From: an uncultured Lachnospiraceae bacterium
Lineage (GTDB): Bacteria > Bacillota > Clostridia > Lachnospirales > Lachnospiraceae
DNA: 64,000 bases
Direction of reading: 5' to 3'
Assembly: GCA_947594855.1 (NCBI GenBank)
Contig: CANQEL010000007.1
Coordinates: forward strand, 1-64,000
Shown here: positions 18,287 to 27,600 of the stretch, piece by piece
How the letters are laid out: every line of letters begins with the position of its first letter
Numbering within the stretch: the first letter of the stretch is position 1
Made by a program: the position numbers and the translations under genes
The notes under the pieces: generated by a model
The model's database searches: none
What the model saw: only the letters and a program-made list of their open reading frames with translations
What the model was told of the DNA's origin: nothing

Positions 18287-18656
18287 TTTTTCCCTCATTC
18301 ATAATCTTATTAATCTTACTTATCATATTAACACCATATTCAATTGCATCATCAAGTACAAATTTTATCTCAGGGGTATAACGCATATTCATACCTGCAG
18401 CTACCCTTCCGCGTATAAATGGAGACGCTTTTTTTAACGCTTTAATTGCCTTCTCCTTAACTTCATTGTCTCCGTATATGCTGACCCGTACAGTAGCATA
18501 TCTGAGATCTCCGGTAACTGATACTCCCGTTACTGAAGTCAGCTCCGGAATATTAGGGTCTTTTACTTCGTCTCTTATAATTCTGCTCACTTCACGGAGC
18601 ATTGCTTCATTTATTTTCGTTCCTTTTATATGTTTCTTACTGTTTCTGCTGTTCAT
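18273..18656 (-). CDS. rbfA: Ribosome-binding factor A
   Basis: A 127-residue KH-fold factor that binds the free 30S subunit and aids 16S 5'-end maturation and cold adaptation. The family pattern is clear (EVSRIIRDEVKDPNIPELTSV, YATVRVSIYG, KFVLDDAIEYG). CGGAGGTG lies at good spacing before the ATG. It is downstream of infB, with a 70-base gap holding a hairpin. Confidence 0.95.
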   Translation of the reverse strand: MNSRNSKKHIKGTKINEAMLREVSRIIRDEVKDPNIPELTSVTGVSVTGDLRYATVRVSIYGDNEVKEKAIKALKKASPFIRGRVAAGMNMRYTPEIKFVLDDAIEYGVNMISKINKIMNEGKNDEG

Positions 18657-18678
18657 AATAATACACCTCCGTTAAATT

Positions 18679-18708
18679 GCAAGGGAACTGCACAAAACAG
18701 TCCCCTGC
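18679..18708 (-). promoter_or_regulatory. Hairpin between infB and rbfA
   Basis: Arms GCAGGGGACTG and CAGTTCCCTTGC on the minus strand form a stable stem with G-U pairs around a 7-base loop. No T-run follows, so it is more likely an RNA processing or stability element than a terminator. It lies between the infB stop and the rbfA ribosome site. Confidence 0.45.
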
Positions 18709-18726
18709 ATAAAATAAAGTATGTTA

Positions 18727-21231
18727 TTATTTTCTTGGTACTTCGACCATTACATATAATTCTACCCGGTCTTCTATGCTTATATCATTAAAGCCTTCAA
18801 ACACAAGCCCACATTCATACCCTGCCGCAACTTCTTTCACATCATCCTTAAAACGCTTGAGAGATGCAAGTTTTCCTTCAAATATCTGTTCATCTCCACG
18901 GCTTATACGCGCTTTGCAGCCACGTTCAATCTTACCGTCAAGCACATATGAACCTGCAATCATTCCAAGTCCTGACGCCTTGAAAGTCTGACGTACTTCT
19001 GCATGACCAATGACCTTTTCTTCATATATAGGGTCAAGCATTCCCTTCATTGCAGCCTCTATATCAGCAATGGCGTCATATATTACCTTATACAGCCTTA
19101 CATCCACCTTTTCACGTTCAGCAGTTGATTTTGCCATATTATCAGGCCTTACGTTAAATCCTATAATTATAGCGTTTGATGCAATAGCAAGCGATACGTC
19201 TGATTCATTAATTGCGCCAACACCGCCATGTATAATTCTTATGGCAACTTCATCATCCGAAAGTTTTAAAAGACTTTGCTTAACTGCTTCAACAGAACCC
19301 TGTACATCGGCTTTTACAATAATATTCAGTTCCTTTATATTACCTGCCTGAATCTGGTTAAACAATCCGTCAAGAGACATTACGGACTTCGTATCTTCTA
19401 TAAGTCTTGCCTTACTCTGATTAATATATGCATCAACAATAGTCCTTGCTTCTTTTTCATTTTCAGTGGTAATAAATACCTCACCTGCGTCAGGAACTAC
19501 ATTAAGTCCAAGAATTTCCACAGGAGTCGAAGGCGTTGCTTCTTTTACCTTCTTTCCTTTATCATCCATCATCGCACGTACCTTGCCATGCGCGGAACCA
19601 ATAACAATATGGTCTCCTACTCTTAACGTACCTTTCTGTACAAGAATAGTTGCGACAGGTCCTCTTCCTTTATCAAGCCTTGCCTCAATAACTATTCCTC
19701 TTGCATTTCTGTCAGGATCAGCTTTAAGCTCAATGATTTCTGCAGTCAGAAGAATCATTTCAAGAAGATTTTCTATTCCTTCGCCTGTCTTTGCAGATAC
19801 AGGAACAAATATCGTATTTCCTCCCCATTCTTCAGAAACAAGCTCATATTCTACAAGCTCCTGTTTTACACGCTCTACATTGGCTCCGGGTTTATCAATT
19901 TTGTTTACTGCAACTATAATCTCAACTCCGGCTGCCTTTGCATGGTTAATTGCTTCCACCGTCTGAGGCATAACGCCGTCATCTGCCGCAACAACCAGTA
20001 TTGCGATATCGGTAGATTTGGCGCCTCTCATACGCATTGATGTAAATGCTTCATGTCCCGGCGTATCAAGGAATGTTATATCTTCCCCATTACATTCAAC
20101 CATATATGCGCCTATATGCTGCGTAATTCCTCCTGCTTCCCTTGCAATAACATTAGTATTTCTTATTGCATCCAAAAGAGAGGTTTTTCCATGGTCAACA
20201 TGCCCCATTACGCATACTACCGGCGGTCTCTTAACAAGTTTTGATTCATCTTCCTCATTTTCCTTGAGAAGCTCTGCAATAACATCCACTTTTTCTTCCA
20301 TTTCTGCAATACAATTATATTCAAGTGCTATTTCAGATGCCTCATCAAACGAAATTTCCTGATTTATAGATACCATCTGCCCTTTCATAAAGAGCTTTTT
20401 AACTATCTGCGCCGGAGGTACTTTGATTACATCACCAAGCTCCTTAAGGGTTATCTTCTCAGGAAGTGTAATTGTACGGATTGTATCTTCAGGCTCTTCC
20501 GTCACAACAACCTCAGGTTTTATGAATGCGCCCTTACGGTTAGGATCTTTTTTCTTATTCGGCTTTGACATTCTGATTGTATCATTATCATCATATATCT
20601 TCTTTTCTTTTGCATATTTTCTATTATTATCTTTTCTGCTGTCTTTTCCGCCTCTTTGGTTTCTGCCGCTTTTCTGTTCCTGTTTTATTCCGTCAAATCC
20701 AGCCTGGCTCTTTTTAAATTTTTCTAATACTCTTGTATCATTACCGCCCTGCTGTCTTGAATTGCTTCTGTTTCCCTGCGACTGTCCTCTCAAAGCGCCA
20801 TTCTGTCCCTGACGTCTTTCACCGCCTCTTTCACCATGTCTTTCGCTTCGGTCGGATTTAATATTTTTCTGAGGTTTTCTGTTTTCCTGAACCGGGGCTT
20901 TTTTACGTTCTTCTTTTACAGATACATCCTTATCCTGCGTATTCTTAGGCTGCTCTTCCGGTTTTTTTGGTAAGTCCTTTTTATTCTCTGAAGAAGCATC
21001 TGTCTTCTTTACTGCCTTTGGCTTTTCTTTCTTTGCTTCAGTAGCCGGCTTGCCCGCCGGTTCTGTAAATTTACGAAGCAAAAAAGCAATAGCGGGATCG
21101 TCTATATTACTATTCGCTCCTTTTACTTCAAAACCATTTTCATTCAAAAGCTTTATAAGGTCTGAACTTTTTATATCTGTTCCCTGCGCCTGCAAGCTTT
21201 TTGCAATCTCATGTATCTTCATTTTTGCCAT
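18727..21231 (-). CDS. infB: Translation initiation factor IF-2
   Basis: GTPase that brings initiator tRNA to the 30S subunit. It has a small N-terminal IF2N domain (residues 1-50), a long low-complexity Lys/Arg/Gln/Gly-rich linker (about 55-225), a second IF2N-type segment, then the G domain with [18 protein letters not shown] (near 340), [12 protein letters not shown] and NKIDKP, and domains II-IV to the C-terminus. Length 834 is normal. It overlaps ylxQ by 13 bases. The RGG-like linker is typical but quite basic here. Confidence 0.98.
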   Translation of the reverse strand: MAKMKIHEIAKSLQAQGTDIKSSDLIKLLNENGFEVKGANSNIDDPAIAFLLRKFTEPAGKPATEAKKEKPKAVKKTDASSENKKDLPKKPEEQPKNTQDKDVSVKEERKKAPVQENRKPQKNIKSDRSERHGERGGERRQGQNGALRGQSQGNRSNSRQQGGNDTRVLEKFKKSQAGFDGIKQEQKSGRNQRGGKDSRKDNNRKYAKEKKIYDDNDTIRMSKPNKKKDPNRKGAFIKPEVVVTEEPEDTIRTITLPEKITLKELGDVIKVPPAQIVKKLFMKGQMVSINQEISFDEASEIALEYNCIAEMEEKVDVIAELLKENEEDESKLVKRPPVVCVMGHVDHGKTSLLDAIRNTNVIAREAGGITQHIGAYMVECNGEDITFLDTPGHEAFTSMRMRGAKSTDIAILVVAADDGVMPQTVEAINHAKAAGVEIIVAVNKIDKPGANVERVKQELVEYELVSEEWGGNTIFVPVSAKTGEGIENLLEMILLTAEIIELKADPDRNARGIVIEARLDKGRGPVATILVQKGTLRVGDHIVIGSAHGKVRAMMDDKGKKVKEATPSTPVEILGLNVVPDAGEVFITTENEKEARTIVDAYINQSKARLIEDTKSVMSLDGLFNQIQAGNIKELNIIVKADVQGSVEAVKQSLLKLSDDEVAIRIIHGGVGAINESDVSLAIASNAIIIGFNVRPDNMAKSTAEREKVDVRLYKVIYDAIADIEAAMKGMLDPIYEEKVIGHAEVRQTFKASGLGMIAGSYVLDGKIERGCKARISRGDEQIFEGKLASLKRFKDDVKEVAAGYECGLVFEGFNDISIEDRVELYVMVEVPRK

Positions 21232-21548
21232 ATATCTACTACCTCCTGGTTAATATTCTGAATAATGGCATTAGCCAATCCCTGGTCAGTAATGGCCAAT
21301 GACGCCCTGTATTCCTTACCAATGGAATGTCCCAGCTCCTCTTTCGTTCCATATACAAAAAATGCCGTTTTATAAAACTCACACATATTATAAAATTTCT
21401 TTTTGGTATTTGCAGATGCATCCTCTGCTACAATTACAACGTATGCTTTTCCTTCCTTTACCGCCTTTTCAGCAGCAAACTCACCGCTTTTTATATTACC
21501 GGATTTCATTGCAAAACCAATATAAGAATATACTTTATTTTTTATCAA
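21219..21548 (-). CDS. ylxQ: L7Ae-family RNA-binding protein YlxQ
   Basis: A 109-residue L7Ae/L30e-like protein encoded between rnpM and infB in Firmicutes and presumed to bind K-turn RNA. The segments [14 protein letters not shown] and [16 protein letters not shown] are family-like. It overlaps its neighbours on both sides (14 bases with rnpM, 13 with infB), so translation is coupled throughout. Confidence 0.9.
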   Translation of the reverse strand: MIKNKVYSYIGFAMKSGNIKSGEFAAEKAVKEGKAYVVIVAEDASANTKKKFYNMCEFYKTAFFVYGTKEELGHSIGKEYRASLAITDQGLANAIIQNINQEVVDIWQK

Positions 21549-21810
21549 GCTCCGCCATCTGCCTTTCTATAACATCATAAACCTCATCAGGAACAGCAAC
21601 TCCCAGTGAGCGTTCTATGGAGCCTGTTTTTCTGGCTTTATACAGACATTCTACGGAGGGACATATATAAGCCCCGCGCCCGTTCTTTCTGCCCGTATCA
21701 TCAAAAATAATATCACCCTCCGGTGTTCTTATTACTCTCATAAGCTCAACTTTTTTTTTGGATTCATGACATCCAACACAGGTCCGCATTGGTATCTTCT
21801 TTGTTCTCAA
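21535..21810 (-). CDS. rnpM: YlxR-family protein RnpM
   Basis: A 91-residue YlxR protein, known in Bacillus as RnpM, an RNase P modulator. The signature RTCVGCHESKKK near the N-terminus and GRKNGRGAYICPS are intact. It lies 12 bases after nusA, in the conserved rimP-nusA-ylxR-ylxQ-infB operon. Confidence 0.93.
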   Translation of the reverse strand: MRTKKIPMRTCVGCHESKKKVELMRVIRTPEGDIIFDDTGRKNGRGAYICPSVECLYKARKTGSIERSLGVAVPDEVYDVIERQMAELDKK

Positions 21811-21822
21811 ACAGAAACCTCC

Positions 21823-22869
21823 TTAAAAATCAGCATCACTCTTAATATCAATTTTATATCCGCTTATTTTGGCGGCAAGCCTTGCATTCTGTCCTTCTTT
21901 GCCAATAGCAAGCGACAACTGATAATCAGGCACAATAACACTGGCTTTCTTTTCTTCATCATCAATATCAACCGATATAACCTTTGAAGGGCTTAATGCA
22001 TTTTCAATAAGGGTTTTCGGATCATCGCTCCAGTTAATAATATCTATTTTTTCTCCTCTTAATTCCTCAACCACTTCGTTTACTCTGGCGCCATTTACTC
22101 CAACACAGGCACCCACCGGATCAACATCCGGATTAGCAGAATATACTGCCATTTTAGTACGTGAACCGGCCTCTCGCGCAATAGCCATTATTTCAACAGT
22201 ACCATCCGCAATCTCTGCAACTTCATACTCAAACAAACGCTTTACGAACTCAGGATGCGTTCTTGATACACTGATTCTCGGTCCCTTCGTAGTGTCCCTT
22301 ACTTCTACAACATAGAGTTTTATTGTATCAGACGGCCTGAAATGTTCGGTCTTAACTTGTTCGCTTTCAGTAAGAACCGTATCTATCTTACCAAGATTTA
22401 CTGATATATTACCGTTAACTATTCTTTGTACCGTTCCGGTAATTATATCCCTTTCCTTTTCATAATACTGGTTATATATTACGCGTCTCTCTTCTTCACG
22501 TATTTTCTGTACAACTACCTGCTTTGCTTTCTGTGCGGCAATTCTTCCGAAATCTTTAGGTGTTACCACAATATTTATTATATCTCCAGGCTCAATTTCC
22601 TCACCAAATTCTTTACGCGCCTCCGTAAGGCTTATCTGCATTACATCATCCGTAACTTCTTCAACGACTTCTTTTTCGGCATAGACCTGCACCTCGCCTG
22701 TTTCCCTGTCAATATTAACATGAATATTATCAGCCTTTCCAAAATGGTTTTTACATGCTGCAAGCAGGGAATTTTCTATAGCTTCCAATATAACATCTTT
22801 ACTTATTTCCTTTTCTTTTTCAAGCTCATCAAGCGCTATAATTAAATCCCTGTTATCAATTTCACTCAT
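21823..22869 (-). CDS. nusA: Transcription termination/antitermination factor NusA
   Basis: Binds RNA polymerase and nascent RNA, stimulates pausing and intrinsic termination. Order: N-terminal RNAP-binding domain (1-125), S1 domain (about 130-200), KH1 and KH2 (about 200-348). There is no C-terminal acidic repeat, as expected for Firmicutes. AGGAGGA precedes the ATG. The operon leader contains a terminator-like hairpin that could serve NusA feedback control. Confidence 0.98.
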   Translation of the reverse strand: MSEIDNRDLIIALDELEKEKEISKDVILEAIENSLLAACKNHFGKADNIHVNIDRETGEVQVYAEKEVVEEVTDDVMQISLTEARKEFGEEIEPGDIINIVVTPKDFGRIAAQKAKQVVVQKIREEERRVIYNQYYEKERDIITGTVQRIVNGNISVNLGKIDTVLTESEQVKTEHFRPSDTIKLYVVEVRDTTKGPRISVSRTHPEFVKRLFEYEVAEIADGTVEIMAIAREAGSRTKMAVYSANPDVDPVGACVGVNGARVNEVVEELRGEKIDIINWSDDPKTLIENALSPSKVISVDIDDEEKKASVIVPDYQLSLAIGKEGQNARLAAKISGYKIDIKSDADF

Positions 22870-22905
22870 TTTAATTATCCTCCTAAATATACATTATAAA
22901 ATCAT

Positions 22906-23394
22906 TTAAAAATCAATTGATAATCTTATCATTGCAATATCGCTACACAAAATATTTTTAGTTTCTTCACCAAGAAATACCGAAACAGAATCACCGTCAT
23001 AACCTTCAAGCCTTCCAGTGAATTCTTTTGCAGTAATCTGCCTTCCTTTTTCAGATATCGATATATTCTTATATAATTTAATATCAACATCTTTTCCAAT
23101 ACTCCGCATAAAATCACGCGGTTTTTTAAGCTGTCTTCCAAGTCCCGGCGAACTCACTTCCAGTATATACGAATCTTCGATAAAATCATTTTTATCAAGT
23201 ATATCGCTCATTGCCCGGTTTACAAGTTCACAATCATCTATTGTTATTCCGCCTTCTTTATCTATATAGGCACGCAGAATCCTGTTATTTCCTTCTTTTA
23301 CATATTCTATATCCACAAGTTCAAAATTATTATCGTTTATAATCGGAAGTATAAGTTCTTCTGCTTTCTTTTCATATTCTTCGCTTTTTTTCAA
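22906..23394 (-). CDS. rimP: Ribosome maturation factor RimP
   Basis: A 162-residue RimP needed for 30S assembly. The family segments FELVDIEYVKEG, YIDKEGGITIDDCE and LEVSSPGLGRQL are clear. The initiation codon is TTG, with GAGGTG five bases upstream and no in-frame ATG before the conserved region. It is the first gene of the rimP-nusA-rnpM-ylxQ-infB operon and is preceded by a promoter and a hairpin. Confidence 0.95.
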   Translation of the reverse strand: MKKSEEYEKKAEELILPIINDNNFELVDIEYVKEGNNRILRAYIDKEGGITIDDCELVNRAMSDILDKNDFIEDSYILEVSSPGLGRQLKKPRDFMRSIGKDVDIKLYKNISISEKGRQITAKEFTGRLEGYDGDSVSVFLGEETKNILCSDIAMIRLSIDF

Positions 23395-23427
23395 TGTTTC
23401 ACCTCTTTTTCTGGTATTTCAAATCAA

Positions 23428-23461
23428 CAAAAAGTTAAGAGTGAACTCGCGTCCACTCTTA
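23428..23461 (-). terminator. Terminator between tRNA-Glu and rimP, also a candidate nusA-operon attenuator
   Basis: On the minus strand TAAGAGTG (23454-23461) pairs with CACTCTTA (23436-23443), followed by AC and five T. It ends the tRNA-Glu transcript. It also lies about 20 bases downstream of the predicted start of the rimP promoter (23486-23514), so every rimP-nusA transcript from that promoter must read through it. The T-run begins two bases after the stem, which weakens it. Confidence 0.7.
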
Positions 23462-23485
23462 CCATAACAGTCACTTACCGTATAC

Positions 23486-23514
23486 AGTATATCACCATCC
23501 GCCTGACTTTGCAA
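23486..23514 (-). promoter_or_regulatory. Promoter of the rimP-nusA-infB operon
   Basis: On the minus strand TTGCAA (23509-23514), 17-base spacer, TATACT (23486-23491). It is the only good promoter between tRNA-Glu and rimP and lies upstream of the hairpin at 23436-23461. Confidence 0.65.
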
Positions 23515-23532
23515 GCCTTTATGGTAACAAAA

Positions 23533-23604
23533 CAGTCCGTAGGGGAATCGAACCCCTGTTTTCGCCGTGAGAGGGCGACGTCTTAGCCGCTTGACCAACG
23601 GACC
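23533..23604 (-). tRNA. tRNA-Glu (anticodon CTC)
   Basis: The minus strand folds as a full cloverleaf: acceptor arm GGTCCGT/ACGGACT with a terminal G-T pair, D arm with GGTCAAGCGGC, anticodon stem TCGCC/GGCGA around loop CTCTCAC giving anticodon CTC, and T arm AGGGG-TTCGATT-CCCCT. CCA is not encoded. It decodes GAG. It has its own promoter (23623-23651) and a terminator at 23428-23461. Confidence 0.97.
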
Positions 23605-23622
23605 AGTCAATCAACATTTGCT

Positions 23623-23651
23623 ATAATACACTATAATAACAACAAATGCAA
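23623..23651 (-). promoter_or_regulatory. Promoter of tRNA-Glu
   Basis: On the minus strand TTGCAT (23646-23651), 17-base spacer, TATTAT (23623-23628), placing the start about 12 bases before the mature tRNA. Confidence 0.65.
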
Positions 23652-23675
23652 GTGTTTTTTTGAAAAATACAAATA

Positions 23676-24569
23676 TTATTCTCTGTTCTGTCTTTTCTGT
23701 ACATATTCCTCCAGATATTTAAGTACTTCTTTTCTTGTAATAATACCTATAAAACAGTTTCTGTCATCAATCATACACAAAAAATTCTGTGACTTTAATC
23801 CATCTATCAGGGTCTTATTATTAACCATATCCTTAACGGCAGGATTTCTTGTTTTATTTACAATATCAGACGCCTTCGATGTCTTAAGGGCTTCAAGTCC
23901 GTTCTTGTCAATATGCCAGAGCATATCGCCTTCACTTATTGTTCCGACATATTTGCCCGATTTGTCTATTACAGGTATAGTAGCAAAACCACTTTCCCTT
24001 ATTACTGAAAGGACCTCTTCAAGCGGACTGGTATCATATACATATGTAACTGTATTTTTAGGTTTCAGAATACTTATAATATTCATGTTATCTTTATTTT
24101 TTCCAAGCACCAGATTGAAATATTCCTCTGCCTGTTCTGATTCTTCACGTATAACGCGGCCATACTTATCAAGTACTGAAAGGAAAATGGTTTTTTCCTC
24201 TTCTGTAATCTCTTCTTCAATCCTGTCACGTATTCTTTTCATTCCTTTTCTCTGCTGTTCACACTTTTCCCTGCCCGAAGATGTTACTTCAACATACGTT
24301 TTTTTATTTTTAGAATCCAGTTTCCATAAAAGCCATCCCTCTTCGCTCATTTCACGGACTATTGCCGATACTTTGGTCATGGGGGCATTAAAATTTTCCT
24401 TTATTTTTTCAAGATACACTTTTCCGCCGTTTTCTATATTATTGTCTGCTTCCTGTATAATTTTCCATAATATTATGTATTCTGTTCTCGATAGTACTTT
24501 AAATACTGACGTTATATCAGAAAATTCAAGAAATTTGTCAAATAAACTGTTTCTATTCTGATTATTCAT
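23676..24569 (-). CDS. MarR-family regulator fused to a pair of CBS domains
   Basis: A 297-residue regulator. An N-terminal MarR-type winged helix (about 15-140: LSRTEYIILWKI, KVSAIVREMSEEGWLLW with a wing rich in Lys, EEEKTIFLSVLDKYG dimer helix) is followed by two CBS motifs (about 185-295: IPVIDKSGKYVGTISEGDML and CMIDDRNCFIGIITRKEVL). CBS pairs usually bind adenine nucleotides or related ligands, so it may sense energy state; the ligand is unknown. The start at 24569 has AGGAGG ten bases upstream; the frame extends to 24596 without a ribosome site. A perfect palindrome in its promoter suggests autoregulation. Confidence 0.85.
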   Translation of the reverse strand: MNNQNRNSLFDKFLEFSDITSVFKVLSRTEYIILWKIIQEADNNIENGGKVYLEKIKENFNAPMTKVSAIVREMSEEGWLLWKLDSKNKKTYVEVTSSGREKCEQQRKGMKRIRDRIEEEITEEEKTIFLSVLDKYGRVIREESEQAEEYFNLVLGKNKDNMNIISILKPKNTVTYVYDTSPLEEVLSVIRESGFATIPVIDKSGKYVGTISEGDMLWHIDKNGLEALKTSKASDIVNKTRNPAVKDMVNNKTLIDGLKSQNFLCMIDDRNCFIGIITRKEVLKYLEEYVQKRQNRE

Positions 24570-24603
24570 TATAATCTGCCTCCTTTTCGCATACAATATC
24601 TTT

Positions 24604-24632
24604 AATATACATTAATTTAATTAAATTTTCAA
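24604..24632 (-). promoter_or_regulatory. Promoter of the MarR-CBS gene with palindromic operator
   Basis: On the minus strand TTGAAA (24627-24632), 17-base spacer, TATATT (24604-24609). The spacer is almost filled by a perfect 14-bp palindrome AATTTAATTAAATT (24614-24627), where a MarR dimer would block polymerase. Confidence 0.65.
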
Positions 24633-24654
24633 GCAAATTTTAAATAATATAAAA

Positions 24655-27600
24655 TCATTTCAAAAAATCCATAATAGACAACTGGTTAGATTGGGGAAGA
24701 TCTCCGAAAATACCAAGTTCGCTAAGTTTATCAGCTATCTTATTACCAATATGCGTTCTCTCCTTAAAATCCTCTATGGAAGAAAACGGTTCTTTTGACG
24801 CTTCTGCTTCAATTGTTTCCGCAGCTATGCCGCCAAGTCCGTCTATCGTACTCAGTGAAGGCATAAGCTTTCCATCTGTTATCTGGAAACGGTCAGCCTT
24901 TACCTTATATAAGTCTATAGGTTCAAACCTTATTCCACGTGCATACATCTCCTGTACAATACGCATATCTTTTTTCATATCTTTATCTTTTGAAGTAAGA
25001 TTATTTGCATTATCAAGTTCATTAAGTTTTTTCTCAAGCACAGCTCTTCCCTGCGCCATTATCTCATAATCAAATGTCTTGGCTCTTATACTGAAAAATG
25101 CAGCATAATATGCAAGAGGTTCATATACCTTAAACCATGCAATTCTTATTGCCATCATAACGTATGCAACTGCATGGGCCTTTGGAAACATATATTTTAT
25201 TTTAAGACACGAGGATATATACCATTCGGGAATATTGTTTTCCCTCATCGCAGCCTTCATATCATCAGTAAGGCCTTTTCCTTTACGGACACTCTCCATA
25301 ATTTTGAATGCCATACTGTTTTCCACACCATTAAGTATAAGGTATGTCATGATATCATCCCTGGTACATATCGCTGTTGACAGCGTACATTCGCCCGATT
25401 TAATAAGGTCCTGTGCGTTATTAGTCCATACATCAGTACCATGTGAAAGTCCCGATATTCTGACAAGTTCAGAGAAAGTTGACGGTAAAGTATCCCTTAG
25501 CATCTGCATGGAAAAATCTGTTCCAAACTCCGGTACTCCAAGGCTTCCCAGGTCAAATCCCGGTATGTCATCGGCGTTAATTCCAAGTGCATCCGTGCCA
25601 TAAAACAGAGACATTACTTTTGCATCGTTTAACGGCAGTTCTTTTACGTCTATTCCGGTAAGGTCCTGAAGCATTCTTATCATAGTCGGATCATCATGCC
25701 CCAGTATATCAAGCTTAAGAAGATTATGCTCAATTGAATGATATTCAAAATGTGTTGTAATTACATCTGCCGACATATCGTTTGCAGGTCTTTGAATAGG
25801 AGTAAATGAATATATGTTTTCACCCTTTGGAAGTACAACAATTCCACCGGGATGCTGTCCTGTAGTCCTTCTTACACCTGTACATCCCTTTGCAATCCTT
25901 TCTATTTCAACCCTTCTTTTCTTAATTCCTCTTTCCTCATAGTATTTCATAACATAGCCAAACGCAGTTTTTTCAGCAAGTGTACCGGTTGTTCCGGCCC
26001 TGAAAGTATTTCCTTCTCCAAATAAAACTTCCGTATATTTGTGCGCATTACTCTGGTATTCACCTGAAAAATTAAGGTCAATATCAGGCTCCTTATCACC
26101 TTTGAAACCTAAGAATGTCTCAAATGGTATATTATGTCCGTCTTTTTTCAGCATCGCACCGCACACCGGACATTTCTTATCAGGCATATCAAAACCTGAA
26201 CGGTCTATATACTCTCTGACCTCATCAGAATCAAAATCAGAATACCTGCATTCACTGCAGTAATAATGTGCAGGAAGCGGATTAACCTCGGTAATACCCG
26301 CCATGGTTGCCGCAAAGGATGAGCCTACCGAACCTCTGGAGCCCACAAGATAACCATCCTCATTCGATTTGGACACAAGGCGCTGCGCAATGATATACAT
26401 AACCGAATATCCATTATTAATAATTGAATCAAGTTCTTTCGTAAGTCTGCTCTCAACGATATCAGGTAGTTTATCACCATACATCGAATGAGCCTTATCA
26501 AAGCACATCTTTCTAAGGTCACTATCAGAATTTTCAAATACCGGCGGACATTTATCCGGTCTCACCGGACTGATTACTTCAATCATATCCGCAATAAGAT
26601 TAGTATTTTTTACTACGACATCATAAGCTGTATCTTTACCCAGATAATCAAACTCCATAAGCATTTCATCTGTTGTATGAAGATATAGCGGCGGCTGTAT
26701 GTCAGCATCCTCAAAACCTTTTCCGGCCATTATTATTCTTCTGTATATTTCATCCTCCGGATCCAGAAAATGCACATCACATGTAGCGCATACAGGTTTA
26801 TTGTACTTTTCGCCAAGACTTACAATCTGTTTATTAAGGCTGCGTAAATCCTCCTCATTAATCCCATATTTACGGTCGCGAAGCATAAAACTGTTATTTC
26901 CTACAGGTTGTATTTCAAGATAATCATAAAAATTTACTATCCTGTCAATTTCTTCGTCGCTTTCTCCCCTTAGGAGCTCCTGGTACAGTTCGCCTGCTTC
27001 ACATGCCGAGCCTATTATAAGTCCTTCCCTACATTCCCTTAGCAGGCTTTTGGGAATCTTAGGCTGTTTATTAAAATAATTTATATGTGACTCAGATACA
27101 AGCCGGTACATATTTATCCTGCCGGTATCATTTTTTGCAAGCATTATTACATGGTGAGAAGGAGTCCTTTTTATATATTCCTCATTTTTATATGCATACT
27201 CATTAAGCTCCTTAAGCGTATATATATTTTTTTCTTTAAGTATTTCGCAAAGCTTAAGAAATATACCCGCCGTAGCTTCAGCATCATCTACCGCCCTGTG
27301 ATGGCTTTCAAGTACTACTCCCAGCGCTTTCGATACACTTTTTAAATTAAATGTCTTAATTGAAGGGATAAGAAGCCGTGACATTGCTAATGTATCTGCC
27401 GAAGTAAAATCTGTTTCCACTCCTATATCGTATGCTTTACGGCGTATAAAATTAACATCAAATTCCGCATTATGCGCCACAAGTACACAGTCTTTGCAGA
27501 AATCCAGGAATCTTGGCAGAACATCTTCAATAGTATCCGCATTTTCAAGCATAGAATCATTAATATGTGTAAGCTCCTCTATCTCATAAGGTATTGAAAC

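Noticed and set aside
19466-19966. Long plus-strand open frame opposite infB
   Set aside because: Ser/Thr-rich antisense shadow of a conserved gene, without ribosome site or recognisable domain.
23395-23532. T-box or riboswitch ahead of rimP
   Set aside because: No T-box sequence or known aptamer pattern; only a promoter and a simple hairpin.
23905-24561. 218-codon plus-strand frame opposite the MarR-CBS gene
   Set aside because: Antisense to a clear gene and with composition typical of a shadow frame.
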